Made by a program: the position numbers and the translations under genes
Notes under the pieces: generated by a model
Databases searched by the model: none
Seen by the model: only the letters and a program-made list of their open reading frames with translations
Told to the model about the DNA's origin: nothing
Assembly: GCA_018816095.1 (NCBI GenBank)
Contig: JAHIWP010000036.1
Span: forward strand, 111,835 to 175,834
Direction of reading: 5' to 3'
Length of the DNA stretch: 64,000 bases
Origin: Gammaproteobacteria bacterium
Lineage (GTDB): Bacteria > Pseudomonadota > Gammaproteobacteria > Pseudomonadales > Pseudomonadaceae
Shown here: positions 1 to 9,994 of the stretch, piece after piece
Layout of the letters: the number at the start of each line of letters is the position of its first letter
Position numbering within the stretch: the first letter of the stretch is position 1

Positions 1-1832
1 TGCGCCAGGTCGGCAATGCCCTGCACGTTACGGTTGATCTCTTCGGTTACCGAGGACTGCTCTTCCGTCGCCGTGGCTACCTGGGTGTTCATGTCACTGA
101 TGCGTTCAATCTGCTCGGTAATGGCACTGAGTGATTGCCCGGTGCGCTGGCTCGCCGCAACGCCAGTACCGGTTGCATGCTGCCCGGCATGCATAGAACT
201 CACGGCAGTTTCCGCGCCCTGTTTGAGGCGCTGAATCATCTGCTGGATTTCATCGGTAGAGCTTTGTGTACGGCTGGCCAGGGTCCGTACCTCGTCGGCC
301 ACCACAGCAAAGCCACGGCCCATTTCTCCAGCACGCGCGGCTTCGATAGCAGCGTTGAGGGCCAACAGATTGGTCTGCTCGGAAATACCGCGAATCACCG
401 CCAACACCTGATCAATCGATGCCACCTGCTCGGCCAGTTCGCTCACGGCAGCCGCCGCCTCGCCAATATCGGTGGACATGCTCTCGATATGACCAATCGA
501 CTGGCCGACTTCCTTACGCGCGCCCTGCGCCTCGCTGCGTGCGGTTTGCGAGGCCTGGGCGGCACTGCTGGCATTACGTGCGATCTCCTGCACGGTGAGG
601 CCCATTTCGTGAACAGCAGTGGCCACCATGTCAGTCATTTCCTGCTGCTGACTGGAGCGTGCGGCCGTGTTATCGACCACCTGCGCTACCTGACCGACCG
701 AAGCACGCAGGCGCTCACTGGTGGCCAGCACAGCACTGATCAAGTTGCGCTGGCCACCAATAAAGCGGTTAAAACCACGCGCCAGGTCACCCAGCTCATC
801 TTCACGCGACTCATCCAGACGCCGAGTCAGATCACCGCCGCCGCCACCAATTTCCACCAGCGCGGTGGTCACTTGGCGGATCGGCCGCACCAAACCTCGC
901 GCCAGCAGCACCACCAGGCCCAGGCAAAACAGCGCCACCGCCGCGCCGATGGCGCTGGTCATAAACAGCGCCTGGCGCGCTTCGGCATAGATTTCCGCCT
1001 CCGGCACTTCACTCACCAGCAGCCAGTCGATACTGCCAAGCTTCTGCGTCAGCGCCAGGTAGACCTCACCGTCACGCTCGAAGCGCACCGCCTTGCCCTC
1101 AGCATTCAACAGTTGCTCGGCCGGCTCTTGGCCGAATAACGCAGCAAGGCTGCCACTGCCGCTCAATTCCGCCTGCGGGTGCACCTTGATCACGCCCTTG
1201 GCGTCGGTCAGAAATACCTGACCGCGCTCGCCAAAGCGAAAATCACGAATCATCTCGGACATGGCTTTCAGGCTGTAGCCCAGGCCAGCCACGCCAAGCA
1301 CTTTGCCGTCCTGCTTGATGCGCTGGTTGATAAACAGGGTCGGCAAGCGCGTGGCCTTATCGAGATCCACTTCCATCACCTGATCGCGGCTGCCATCGAC
1401 CAGCCGGTAGAACCATTGATTCTCGGGCTGATTACGATTGATCACCCGGCTCAACCCATCGCCAGTGAAGTAGTTACCGCTGGCCAGTACGGCTACCGAG
1501 GTGGTCATGGCGTCTTGCTGCTGACGCACCCCCTCCAGGTAACGCGCCACCACATCACGCAGCCCAGGGTCTTCGCCCGCGCCCAGCCAGTCCTGAATAA
1601 ATACGTTGGCGGCAATCCCGGCATTGGCCGTGATCGGGGCCGTTAGCACGCGCTCCAGATCGTTGCGAATCGCCAGTACCTTGGCCGGCAAGGCCTCTTC
1701 AACCAAAAAGCGCTCACTCAGGCGATTAACCACCGCGGAGTAGACGCCTACTACGATCAGAATACTGACCAGCAGGGCGGCGCCCATGCTGAGAATCAGC
1801 TGCCACTGGATGCTGCGTTTCCACAAGCCCAT
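1..1832 (-). CDS. Methyl-accepting chemotaxis protein, 3' end outside window
   Basis: The reading frame opens at an ATG at 1832 ([12 protein letters not shown]) and is still open at base 1, so the C-terminus is missing (610 codons seen). A first membrane segment lies at about residues 10-33. It is followed by about 255 periplasmic residues resembling a double-Cache sensor ([16 protein letters not shown] near the end), a second membrane segment at about 290-312, a HAMP region and the methyl-accepting domain. The hairpin tip is explicit: [19 protein letters not shown] followed by [15 protein letters not shown]. Known role of the family: a membrane receptor that signals through CheW/CheA to the flagellar motor. 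The ligand cannot be told from the sequence. Start supported by an AGG-containing stretch (aaggtaacctcc on the coding strand) just upstream. Confidence 0.93.
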   Translation of the reverse strand, partial: MGLWKRSIQWQLILSMGAALLVSILIVVGVYSAVVNRLSERFLVEEALPAKVLAIRNDLERVLTAPITANAGIAANVFIQDWLGAGEDPGLRDVVARYLEGVRQQQDAMTTSVAVLASGNYFTGDGLSRVINRNQPENQWFYRLVDGSRDQVMEVDLDKATRLPTLFINQRIKQDGKVLGVAGLGYSLKAMSEMIRDFRFGERGQVFLTDAKGVIKVHPQAELSGSGSLAALFGQEPAEQLLNAEGKAVRFERDGEVYLALTQKLGSIDWLLVSEVPEAEIYAEARQALFMTSAIGAAVALFCLGLVVLLARGLVRPIRQVTTALVEIGGGGGDLTRRLDESREDELGDLARGFNRFIGGQRNLISAVLATSERLRASVGQVAQVVDNTAARSSQQQEMTDMVATAVHEMGLTVQEIARNASSAAQASQTARSEAQGARKEVGQSIGHIESMSTDIGEAAAAVSELAEQVASIDQVLAVIRGISEQTNLLALNAAIEAARAGEMGRGFAVVADEVRTLASRTQSSTDEIQQMIQRLKQGAETAVSSMHAGQHATGTGVAASQRTGQSLSAITEQIERISDMNTQVATATEEQSSVTEEINRNVQGIADLA

Positions 1833-1866
1833 GGAGGTTACCTTTTAGTTATTATTGGACGAAAAC

Positions 1867-1898
1867 AATTGAATACAATTTTGTATACAAATTCAATT
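1867..1898. promoter_or_regulatory. AT-rich dyad with TTGTATACAA core upstream of the chemoreceptor
   Basis: Arms aattgaat (1867-1874) and attcaatt (1891-1898) enclose a perfect 10-bp palindrome ttgtatacaa (1881-1890), 35-66 bp upstream of the chemoreceptor ATG. TTGTATACAA resembles operators of some GntR-family repressors; assigning it to such a regulator is inference. No regulator gene lies next to it in the window. Confidence 0.4.
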
Positions 1899-2020
1899 TC
1901 CTCCCGACATATAACCGCTATCGGCCAGCCGGCGGGCCGGCTTTAATCGCCGCCGCAAAGACGGCGCAGGCCAGGCTGAGCAGGCTTAGAGCAGCAGACC
2001 TGCGCAATAAGGGCTCGCCG

Positions 2021-4423
2021 TTAGTTCTGCAGGCTGAAGCTCAGCTGGGCAGTCTGCCCGCTTTCGTCGAGCACGCTGAGCTGGTAACGCCCCGCACGCG
2101 CAAAACTTTGGCTAATCAGCGCGTCGGCACTGGTTTCGGCCACCGGTTGACCGTCCACAAACCACCAGCGTCGGCCACTGCCGCCCAGGGCCGACAAGCG
2201 CAAGCGCAGCGGCTCGGCGCTGCCGGCTGGGCGACGTAAACGATCGCCCTCACGCACGCCGACAATCGACAGCGGTGCGCTAGCAGGCACATGCTGCGGC
2301 GGGCACTGCGGATCAACCGCCGGCATGCGCGCACTGCGCCGCTCACGCCGGGGCAACCAGGGCTCCAGCGGGGCCGGCCACAAGGCCAGGCGCTGCTGCG
2401 TGGCGCCAGGGCAACTGGCATCCACGCGCAAGCCGGCGGCATTGGTCCAGATACGCTCCTGCAGCCCCAAGCCCAATGGCTGATCCGGCGCCGGCAAGGT
2501 CGGTGGCGTGGTGCCCGCCAGGGTCCAGGCAAAGCGCTGGCGGCGGCAGTTGGGGTCCTGTGGGTCCATCGGTTGCCCCAGCGGCCAGCAGATCGCCGCC
2601 ACGCCCACTTCAGCCGGTTGCGGATCCAGCGGCTGAGCAATCCCGCGCTGGCTGTCACGGTTGACCAGCAGATCATGCACCTGCAGCAGCAAGGGCGCGG
2701 CCGAGGCCAACCCGAACTGCCCCGGCACCGGCGTACCGTCCGGCCGGCCAATCCAGATACCAATCAGGTAGCGCGGCGCCACACCAATCGCCCAGGCGTC
2801 ACGAAAGCCGTAGCTGGTGCCGGTCTTCCAGGCGAGGCTCGGGCGCTGCACCAGCTGCGCGCGCGGGTCACGGTCCGGGCGCGCCTGGCCGCTGAGAATC
2901 CGCCGCACAATCCACGCCGAGCCGGGCGAAAGCAGGCGCCGCTCATGCAGGCCATCCTGCGGCTGAAAACGCAGTCGCGCAGCCATACCGCCGCGGGCAA
3001 AAGCGCTGTAACCGCTGACCAGTTCTTCCAGCCGGCTGCCGGCACCGCCGAGAATCAGCGCCAAGTTTGGCTCAGCCAAGGGCGGCAACAACAACGGCAC
3101 CCCGGCGCTGCGCAACTCACCGGCAAAGCGTTTCGGCCCGTAGGCTTCCAACAGCTGCACAGCGGGCAGGTTGAGCGAGGTGGCCAAGGCCTGGCTGGCC
3201 GACACCGCGCCGCTAAACCCACTGGCAAAATTCCCCGGCCGGTAATCGCCGTAGCGCCGCGGCACGTCCTGCAGCAAGGACTCGGAGTGAATCAGCCCCT
3301 CGTCCAGGGCCATACCATAGAGAAAGGGTTTCAGCGTCGAGCCCGGCGAGCGCACCGCGCGGACCATATCGACATGGCCAAAACGCTTGGCATCACTGAT
3401 ATCCACCGAGCCCAGGTAAGCCCGCACCGCCATGCTCGGCTGCTCAACCACCAGAATCGCCGCCGAGGTGCGCTCCGGCAAACGCGCCCGCCAACCGAGT
3501 AGCAGATCTTCCAGGCGGCGCTGCAAGGCCGCATCCAGCGTGGTGTGAATCAGCGGCGGACTGCTGCGCGTATTCAGCCGCCGTGCAAGTAGCGGGGCCA
3601 GACGCGGCTCCTGGCGCGGCGCCAGCAGCACCGGTTCCTGCAGTGCATCGTTGATCGCCGCCTGCGGCCACACATTAAAGTCGGCCAAACGTTTCAGCAC
3701 TTTGTCGCGCGCGGCCTGCGCGCGCTCGGGATGACGGTCTGGCCGCAGCCGACTGGGCGCTTGCGGCAGCACCGCGAGCAACGCGGCTTCGGCGCGGGTC
3801 AGTTGGCTCGGTGATTTGCCCAGATACGCCCAGCTGGCGGCGGCCACGCCCTGCAAGATGCCGCCAAAGGGCGCGCGGTTGAGGTACAGGGTGAGGATTT
3901 CATCCTTGGACAGGTGCCACTCCAGCTGCAGCGTGCGCCACAGCTGCTTGAGCTTGCCGCTGTAACTGCGCGCATGCGGATCCAGCAGGCGCGCCACCTG
4001 CATAGACAGTGTGCTGCCACCCGAGAGCACCCGCCCGCCTTGCAGGTTTTGCCAAGCCGCGCGGCCCAGCGCCAGCGGGTTGACTCCGGGATGCTGATAA
4101 AACCAGCGGTCTTCATAGGTCAGCAGCGCTTCGAGGTAATAAGGCGACACCTGATCCGGCCGTACCGGATAGCGCCATACACCGTCATGGTCGGCGAAGC
4201 GCCACAGCGGCGTGCCATCTTCGGCCAGCACCACGCGGGCCAGGTCATCGGCCGGCAAAGGCAGCGGCAACAGTCGGTCAGCCAGCGCCAGCACTAACAC
4301 CAGGCACAGCGCTCCAGCCAGCCAGGGGCGGCGCAGCAACGGCCACACGCGCTGATGCCAAACAGACAGAGCCAATAGGTAGAGCGGCTTAACGCGGGTC
4401 ATGCGCTGATCCATTCCTTGCAT
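2021..4423 (-). CDS. pbpC: Penicillin-binding protein 1C (bifunctional peptidoglycan synthase)
   Basis: An 800-residue class A PBP of the PBP1C type. One membrane anchor lies at about 33-50. The glycosyltransferase domain has the catalytic Glu in YEDRWFYQHPGV (about 104) and GGSTLSMQ (about 135-142). The transpeptidase domain has SPGSTLKPF (catalytic Ser about 362), SLN (416-418) and KTGTS (533-537). A C-terminal BiPBP_C-like domain ends the protein. It polymerises and possibly cross-links peptidoglycan on the periplasmic face. Starts at 4423, 4414 and 4402 are all possible; AAGGA precedes the last by 12 bases, so the exact N-terminus is uncertain. In E. coli pbpC lies directly with the alpha-2-macroglobulin gene yfhM. 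Here both genes are present on the same strand, but a gene on the other strand separates them. Confidence 0.93.
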   Translation of the reverse strand: MQGMDQRMTRVKPLYLLALSVWHQRVWPLLRRPWLAGALCLVLVLALADRLLPLPLPADDLARVVLAEDGTPLWRFADHDGVWRYPVRPDQVSPYYLEALLTYEDRWFYQHPGVNPLALGRAAWQNLQGGRVLSGGSTLSMQVARLLDPHARSYSGKLKQLWRTLQLEWHLSKDEILTLYLNRAPFGGILQGVAAASWAYLGKSPSQLTRAEAALLAVLPQAPSRLRPDRHPERAQAARDKVLKRLADFNVWPQAAINDALQEPVLLAPRQEPRLAPLLARRLNTRSSPPLIHTTLDAALQRRLEDLLLGWRARLPERTSAAILVVEQPSMAVRAYLGSVDISDAKRFGHVDMVRAVRSPGSTLKPFLYGMALDEGLIHSESLLQDVPRRYGDYRPGNFASGFSGAVSASQALATSLNLPAVQLLEAYGPKRFAGELRSAGVPLLLPPLAEPNLALILGGAGSRLEELVSGYSAFARGGMAARLRFQPQDGLHERRLLSPGSAWIVRRILSGQARPDRDPRAQLVQRPSLAWKTGTSYGFRDAWAIGVAPRYLIGIWIGRPDGTPVPGQFGLASAAPLLLQVHDLLVNRDSQRGIAQPLDPQPAEVGVAAICWPLGQPMDPQDPNCRRQRFAWTLAGTTPPTLPAPDQPLGLGLQERIWTNAAGLRVDASCPGATQQRLALWPAPLEPWLPRRERRSARMPAVDPQCPPQHVPASAPLSIVGVREGDRLRRPAGSAEPLRLRLSALGGSGRRWWFVDGQPVAETSADALISQSFARAGRYQLSVLDESGQTAQLSFSLQN

Positions 4424-4540
4424 CGCGAACGTGTTCTGCTAATTAGCGACGTGCCTAACCAACAGCGCTGCCATTCTGCCAAATGACTGGCACACTGGCG
4501 CGCAGCAGCAATCAAAGCCGAGTCGAGTGGAACGGGAATT

Positions 4541-4834
4541 ATGGGTGTAGAAGGTTTTTTTGAATCCCTGGGCGAGGCAGTTGGCTCGGTGATTCGCTTT
4601 ATCGTCGAGGGCCTGGGCGGCTTTTTCGGCATGCTCGGCGGTGCGGTCAGCAGCTTTATCGCGGGCATGTCCAAGGCCTTAGGGGTAACGCCGTCATTGC
4701 TCAGCATTGTGGTTCTGATAGCAGGCCTCTGGCTGCTGTACATCGCAGTACGCGCCTTTATCCGCCGCTCGATCATTGCCGGCATGATTTGGCTGGTGCT
4801 GGGGTTGTGGCTGCTCAGTGGTCTGATCAGCTAA
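4541..4834 (+). CDS. Small glycine-rich membrane protein, function unknown
   Basis: A 97-residue protein I cannot assign to a family. The N-terminal half is rich in Gly and Phe with an amphipathic look (GFFESLGEAVGSVIRF, GLGGFFGMLGGAVSSF). Two hydrophobic segments follow at about 51-72 and 77-96, separated by Arg-Arg. A GGAACGGGAATT stretch before the ATG gives a plausible ribosome site, and a strong terminator follows the stop. It sits between pbpC and the alpha-2-macroglobulin gene but on the opposite strand, convergent with the latter. Context suggests an envelope role; this is inference only. Codon use looks like that of its neighbours. Confidence 0.75.
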   Translation: MGVEGFFESLGEAVGSVIRFIVEGLGGFFGMLGGAVSSFIAGMSKALGVTPSLLSIVVLIAGLWLLYIAVRAFIRRSIIAGMIWLVLGLWLLSGLIS

Positions 4835-4853
4835 GACACCCTGACTAAACAAC

Positions 4854-4878
4854 AAGGCCCGCCAACTTGGCGGGCCTT
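4854..4878. terminator. Bidirectional intrinsic terminator
   Basis: The stem aaggcccgcc (4854-4863) pairs with ggcgggcctt (4869-4878) around a tiny aactt loop that extends the pairing. It lies between the convergent small membrane gene and the alpha-2-macroglobulin gene and can serve both. Confidence 0.8.
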
Positions 4879-4885
4879 ATGCGTT

Positions 4886-7800
4886 CTAGCGTTCTTTAAC
4901 CACCAGGCGACCCGGCGTGGTACCCAGTGCCTGCCAGTTCGGCCGGTACATCGACTCCACTTGCGGTGGCGGTACGCGGTAGCTACCTGGCGTAACCGCA
5001 CGGACCAGGTACAGCAGGTGGGTGGTGCCGTAGCCGTTTACATCCAGCGCCGCGACGTAACGATCACCCCGGAACTCCTGGTGCTTGATCGCCGCGTTCT
5101 GCATCGACTCACGCCACTCTTTCACTGCACTGCTGGCATCGTCCAGACTGGCCGAGCTTTGTGCCAGGTTCTGGTTTTCCAACTCTAGGCCCGCCGGCAG
5201 CAGATCAACCACCAGAGCATCCGGAACCCGCTGCTTGGCGGATACGGCCAGGTGCACCAGCACCAGCTCGCCGCTTTGCAGGTTACTCAGGTCCAGCGTC
5301 TCACCGTCCATGCCTAAGTATTCGCGGTAGATGCTGAGGTTTTCACCGCCAGCCGCCGGCGCCTGACTTGGATAGCCAGACAGGGTCAGCTGCTGATACA
5401 GCGGCGTATCACCCGGTTTGTCCGTCGAGTTGCTGATGCTCAGCGGCGCAGCCAGATCACCACTATCAAGTTTGAGACCTGACTGAGCATTGCTCAGCTC
5501 GAAGGCCAGGCTGCCGCTTTGCAGGTCGGCGCTCCAGTTCGGCTCCGGCTTGCTCAGCAGGTTCCGCCCGGCCAGGTACAGCGAATTACGCTCCTGGGTC
5601 GACAGCCACTGCTGGCTGGCCACTTCATCGGCCAGGTTGAACAGGCGCTCTTCACGGCGATTTTTCGCCAGGTCATGCTCTTCCAGAAGCGCCAGAATCA
5701 GCGCCTGATCACGCACTGGGCTGCCGTAATCCGCCAACCAGGTATTGCGCTCGCGCCCACGGGCCAGACCGGCGCTCAGCAGCTCATCGGCTCGCGGCTG
5801 ATCACCCATTTTCTGCAGGGCCACGGCCAGGTGCACCAACGGTAAACCGGACAGTGCATCACTGCGTCGCTCATACAGGCTACGCAAGGCACCCAGCGGC
5901 GCCTGCTGGCTACGCGCCAACACGTAACCGGCGTAAGCCTGCACGGCAAAGCGGCTGTGGTTGGCGTTGTCGCTGTAGTTGACCTCGATCAACTGGCGCT
6001 CCTGCAAATAGCGCAGCAGACGTTCGTTGGCCTTTTTCAGCGCCTCTTCCGGTACGCCGAAGCCTTGCTCGCGAGCACGCAGGAGGAAGTCGCTGACATA
6101 CGCGGTGAGCCAGTATTCCTCATCGCCGTCGGCACTCCACAGGCCGAAGCTGCCGTTGTAGCGCTGCATGCTCAGCAGACGCTCGATACCCAGCTCGATG
6201 GCGCGTTTGCGCTGCTCATCCGGCTCGGCTTCCACACCCAGGCGTTTCAGCGTGGCCGCATCGGCGTACAGCGACGGATACAGGCCGCTGGTGGTCTGCT
6301 CCAGACAGCCGTAGGGATAAGCCTTGAGCGCGCGAATCTGCTCACCCAGGTTGAGCGGCGGACGGCTGGAAATCGCCAGGCGCGCTTCCAGGCCGGCTGT
6401 TTCAAAGGCGCTCAGAGCATTGGCCGACAGCAGCCACGCCTCGTCTTTCAGCACCGCGCGGAAGTGCTGCAACTGCGCCGGATAGGCCGGGCGGATACCT
6501 AGCTGCCATTCACGACTGAACGGCGGCAGGTCTTCACCGGGCAGAACCAGGCCATTGACCTTGACCGTAAAGTGCCCTTGACCGTAGCCGCCCAGCGCCA
6601 CCACAGGAATACGCAGAATGCTGCGCTGACCATCGGCCAAGGTGATCGGCGCCACCGCCATACCGGGGTTCTGCGCCAGTCGTAGTTGGCCTTCGGCGCT
6701 CAGTTGCACATCCAGCTTCTGCTCACGTCCGGACAGGTTGCTCAGGTCCAGGGCCAGAGTGGTTTCATCGCCGCCAGCAAGGAAGCGCGGCGCCGACAGC
6801 TCGGCAATCAACGGCGCGGCGACCACCGTCTTGCCTTCGCCCATGCCGTAATGCTCGTCGGTCCAGGCTTGCGCCATCAGGCGTAGCTCGCCGTTGAAAT
6901 CCGGAATATCCAGGCTGACTTCGCCTTCACCCTGCTCGTTCAGCATCAGCGGCTGGCTTTGCAGTGCAACGATCAGCACGCTGGTATCCGGGCGTTTACC
7001 ACCACCGGCCAGCGCCGCGTCACCACCAAAGGCCAGTTTGGCCACACGGCCTTGGCCGGCTTCAATCAGTTGCCCGTAGATATCCAGCTGATCCGCGCCA
7101 TAGGCCTTGCGACCGAAGAAGTTGGCGAATGGATCGGGCATGGCGTACTCGGTGATGTTGAGGATGCCGACATCCACCGCGGCCACCAGCACCTGCGCCT
7201 GTTTCGGGATGCTGCCATCGGCGTTGCGCGCCTGCACCTTGACCTTGAGCGGCTGATTGGGGCGCATCTTCTCCGCAGCGGTTAGGGTCAGCGCCAACTT
7301 GCGCGGCGCACGCTCCAGCGGCAAGTGCAGTAGGCCGACCGCGCGCTTGGGCGTGGCATTGCTCTTGCGCTCGCCGGGGCGAATCACCAGGGCGCTGACA
7401 TACAGGTCATGCCGCGCCCACTCCTTGGCAATCGGAATGTCGAAGGCCTTACCTTCAGCCGGCACCTCGACCTCTTGCCACCACAGCGGCCCTTCGCTGG
7501 ACTCCACCATCAGGTAACCCTTGCCCGCGGAAGGCGGGGTGACGGTGACCTGGGCGGTTTCGCCATCGGCGTAAGCCGGTTTATCCAGCGCCAGCTTGAC
7601 CTGGTCCGGCCTTACCGCGCCGCCGTCGGCGTTGTCCTGCCAGCGGTAGCCGGCCCAGAAGCGCATGCTGCTGAGCATGCCGGTTTGCGCATCAATAACT
7701 TCAACGCGGTACGGACCCCACTCCACCGGGAAGCTGATTTTCGCGGTGCCGCCAGCAGCGACTTTGAGGGTTTCTTCGTTGGGGGTGAGGAATTTCTCGG

Positions 7801-9808
7801 TGTAGTTGTGGCTCCAGCCATCGCTCTCGGAGAAATTCCAGAAGTAGTCACGGCGCTCACGAATCAGGCGCACGCTAAGTTGATCAGCCGCCAGCTTGTT
7901 ACCGGCCGCATCAGCCACCAGCACTTCGAACTCAGCCAGGCTGTCGGCATCCACCTCTTCGCCATTAAACAGCCCACGCACGCCAGGCAGACGCTCGGCC
8001 GGCCATACGGGTTGAATCACTCGCCGGGTAATCGCCCGGCCGCCGGATTCCTGCAGGCTGGTTTGGAGGATCAAACGCAGCGGCGATTTAGCATCGGCCC
8101 AGCGGCTTTCGATATCCAGGCGGGCCTTGCCCTGCTCGTCGAGGCTGGTTTCATCCAGCTCGATGTCTTCGCTTAATTCTTCTTCGGTGACCGAACCGAA
8201 CTGGTAGCCCGGCAGGCTGACCACCGCCTCACGCAGCGGCCGTACATAAAGTTGACCACTGAGGCGATTACCCGCCGCCGGCGCGCCGTACAGGTAGCGA
8301 CCGGTGACCTCGAACTGGGCATTTTCCACCGGGGTGTAGGGTTCTTCGCTGCCTTTTATTTCCAGCGCCATACGTTCTGGCAGGAAGTCTTCCACAGAGA
8401 ATTCATACAATTGCGGCTTGCCATCACCCAGCTCAAACAGCAGCTGCCAGCGCCCAGTCGGGGCTTCGTCAGCCAGTTGCAGCTGGTACTGATACAGGCC
8501 AGCGTCATCGGCCTGCCAAACGAACTTGCGGCTGACCTGCTCGTCCGGGCGGCGCACTTCAACATTCACCGGCTGGGCGTTCACCGCGCGGCCATCGGCA
8601 TCGCGCAGCAGGCCGTTGAGCAGCACGGTTTCGCCCGGACGATAAAGGTCACGCGGGCCAAATACAAAGAACTGCAGGGGATGGGCGGCGGGGCCGGCAA
8701 TATCAAACTCGGCCAGGTCCAGCGCCGAACCGTTTAAGCGCAGCAGGCTGGTCTGCTGCGCCTGATGGGCCAGTAACACCTCGGCCTTGGGCGGCAGCGG
8801 CAACTGCGCGTGGCCGGCGCCGTCGGTCTTGCCTTCGGCCAGCACCTGGCCTTCACCATTGAGGATTTCCAGACGCACATCGCCCAGGGCATCGCCGCCG
8901 GCCAGGGCCTGAGTGAAGACATCGATACGGTTCTGGTAGCGCCGTGCAGACAAGCCGATATCGCTCAGGGTGAACAGCGTGGCCGGCTGCGAATAGGCGT
9001 AACTGCCCGCTTCACGCATCACCGCCAGGTAAACGCCGGGTTGCTTGAACGGTTCCAGGCCGGCAATCGGCAGCAACAGGGTTTCACGGGTATTGCGCGC
9101 GGGGTTGAGGTCGAAACGCCCACCGTAGACCAGATCAGCCATCGGCAACAGGCTGCGCGCCTCCCAGGTATCCAGGTTGCTCGAACGGCCCCAACGATTG
9201 AGAAAAGCCGGCAGCGATTCGGGCTTGATGCGGAAGAACTCGACATTCACCTTGTCGACGTTCAGCGCAATCACCGGCAGGCCTTCGGCGAGGCGCGTGG
9301 GCAGCAAGGAACCACGGCTGGCGAAGCCGACACTGGCCTGCAGGTCGCGAGTTTCCAAACGCGTGACCTGCTCGGCGGCGAGCTTCTTGCCATTCAGCCC
9401 GAGCAGCCCGGCATCCACCGTCAGCACCAGCTTGCGCTGCGGCTCCAGGTGGCGCAGGCGCACTTCCATCAGGTTGTCGCTGAGCTCCCAGGCGCCATCG
9501 ACCTTGCCGCTCTTGCTATCGACCAGATGCAAACGCTCGGCGAGCTTCTGCTCGGGGTCGAGCGGCACCGAAAAGCTGATCGACAAGGTACTCGCCCCGT
9601 CCAGCTGCACTTCCGAGACATCCACCACGCTCAGCTCGCGACCGGCGTAACGCTCGGCCAGCGCCGCGCGGTCAACCTCAGGCTTGGCCGCCTGACTAAT
9701 CACCGGCGGGGTTTGGCTGGCCGTCACTTCGGCCGGCCCAGGGGTGGATGAATCACAGGCACTGAGCAGGCTCAGAACAAGTGCCAGAAGCAGTCCATTC
9801 TTCGGCAT
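4886..9808 (-). CDS. yfhM: Bacterial alpha-2-macroglobulin lipoprotein (YfhM/ECAM type)
   Basis: A 1640-residue protein beginning MPKNGLLLALVLSLLSAC, a lipoprotein signal with the acylated Cys at 18 followed by Asp. Asp at +2 is the inner-membrane retention signal in E. coli. The long middle region consists of beta-rich MG domains. The reactive thioester motif CLEQ (Cys about 1168, in YPYGCLEQT) lies in the thioester domain, and a receptor-like domain ends the protein. The length matches E. coli YfhM. Known role: a periplasmic protease trap thought to guard the cell when the wall is breached, working with PBP1C. The start at 9808 is favoured over an upstream start at 9868 because GGAG lies 6 bases before it and the lipobox then sits correctly. 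Confidence 0.93.
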   Translation of the reverse strand: MPKNGLLLALVLSLLSACDSSTPGPAEVTASQTPPVISQAAKPEVDRAALAERYAGRELSVVDVSEVQLDGASTLSISFSVPLDPEQKLAERLHLVDSKSGKVDGAWELSDNLMEVRLRHLEPQRKLVLTVDAGLLGLNGKKLAAEQVTRLETRDLQASVGFASRGSLLPTRLAEGLPVIALNVDKVNVEFFRIKPESLPAFLNRWGRSSNLDTWEARSLLPMADLVYGGRFDLNPARNTRETLLLPIAGLEPFKQPGVYLAVMREAGSYAYSQPATLFTLSDIGLSARRYQNRIDVFTQALAGGDALGDVRLEILNGEGQVLAEGKTDGAGHAQLPLPPKAEVLLAHQAQQTSLLRLNGSALDLAEFDIAGPAAHPLQFFVFGPRDLYRPGETVLLNGLLRDADGRAVNAQPVNVEVRRPDEQVSRKFVWQADDAGLYQYQLQLADEAPTGRWQLLFELGDGKPQLYEFSVEDFLPERMALEIKGSEEPYTPVENAQFEVTGRYLYGAPAAGNRLSGQLYVRPLREAVVSLPGYQFGSVTEEELSEDIELDETSLDEQGKARLDIESRWADAKSPLRLILQTSLQESGGRAITRRVIQPVWPAERLPGVRGLFNGEEVDADSLAEFEVLVADAAGNKLAADQLSVRLIRERRDYFWNFSESDGWSHNYTEKFLTPNEETLKVAAGGTAKISFPVEWGPYRVEVIDAQTGMLSSMRFWAGYRWQDNADGGAVRPDQVKLALDKPAYADGETAQVTVTPPSAGKGYLMVESSEGPLWWQEVEVPAEGKAFDIPIAKEWARHDLYVSALVIRPGERKSNATPKRAVGLLHLPLERAPRKLALTLTAAEKMRPNQPLKVKVQARNADGSIPKQAQVLVAAVDVGILNITEYAMPDPFANFFGRKAYGADQLDIYGQLIEAGQGRVAKLAFGGDAALAGGGKRPDTSVLIVALQSQPLMLNEQGEGEVSLDIPDFNGELRLMAQAWTDEHYGMGEGKTVVAAPLIAELSAPRFLAGGDETTLALDLSNLSGREQKLDVQLSAEGQLRLAQNPGMAVAPITLADGQRSILRIPVVALGGYGQGHFTVKVNGLVLPGEDLPPFSREWQLGIRPAYPAQLQHFRAVLKDEAWLLSANALSAFETAGLEARLAISSRPPLNLGEQIRALKAYPYGCLEQTTSGLYPSLYADAATLKRLGVEAEPDEQRKRAIELGIERLLSMQRYNGSFGLWSADGDEEYWLTAYVSDFLLRAREQGFGVPEEALKKANERLLRYLQERQLIEVNYSDNANHSRFAVQAYAGYVLARSQQAPLGALRSLYERRSDALSGLPLVHLAVALQKMGDQPRADELLSAGLARGRERNTWLADYGSPVRDQALILALLEEHDLAKNRREERLFNLADEVASQQWLSTQERNSLYLAGRNLLSKPEPNWSADLQSGSLAFELSNAQSGLKLDSGDLAAPLSISNSTDKPGDTPLYQQLTLSGYPSQAPAAGGENLSIYREYLGMDGETLDLSNLQSGELVLVHLAVSAKQRVPDALVVDLLPAGLELENQNLAQSSASLDDASSAVKEWRESMQNAAIKHQEFRGDRYVAALDVNGYGTTHLLYLVRAVTPGSYRVPPPQVESMYRPNWQALGTTPGRLVVKER

Positions 9809-9994
9809 TGCGGGCTCCAACAGGGGTAGATGCACAGGCCTGACACTATAGTCGAGGCACTCACCCACAACTAAGCCTGCGCACGCAAAACGGCTCAGCA
9901 GCGCGCGCCGGCCGATACGTGTTTAATAGCCCGTCTGTGACACACGCTCGCGCATTGAGTTGCAGGCATTTCATTTTTCCGACCGAGAAGCGCA

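Noticed and set aside
135-1646. Long plus-strand open frames opposite the chemoreceptor gene
   Set aside because: They are antisense to a clear MCP frame, have low-complexity His/Gln/Arg-rich sequence typical of high-GC shadow frames, and lack family resemblance.
1927-1942. agccggc/gccggct hairpin after pbpC as a terminator
   Set aside because: On the strand where pbpC ends it has no T tract, and no plus-strand gene needs it.
2291-3502. 403-codon plus-strand frame
   Set aside because: Antisense to the transpeptidase region of pbpC, whose motifs are intact; composition (Arg, Gln, Pro rich) marks it as a shadow.
7409-9751. Several long plus-strand frames of 160-313 codons
   Set aside because: All antisense to the alpha-2-macroglobulin gene, which has a complete lipobox and thioester motif; none has a ribosome site.
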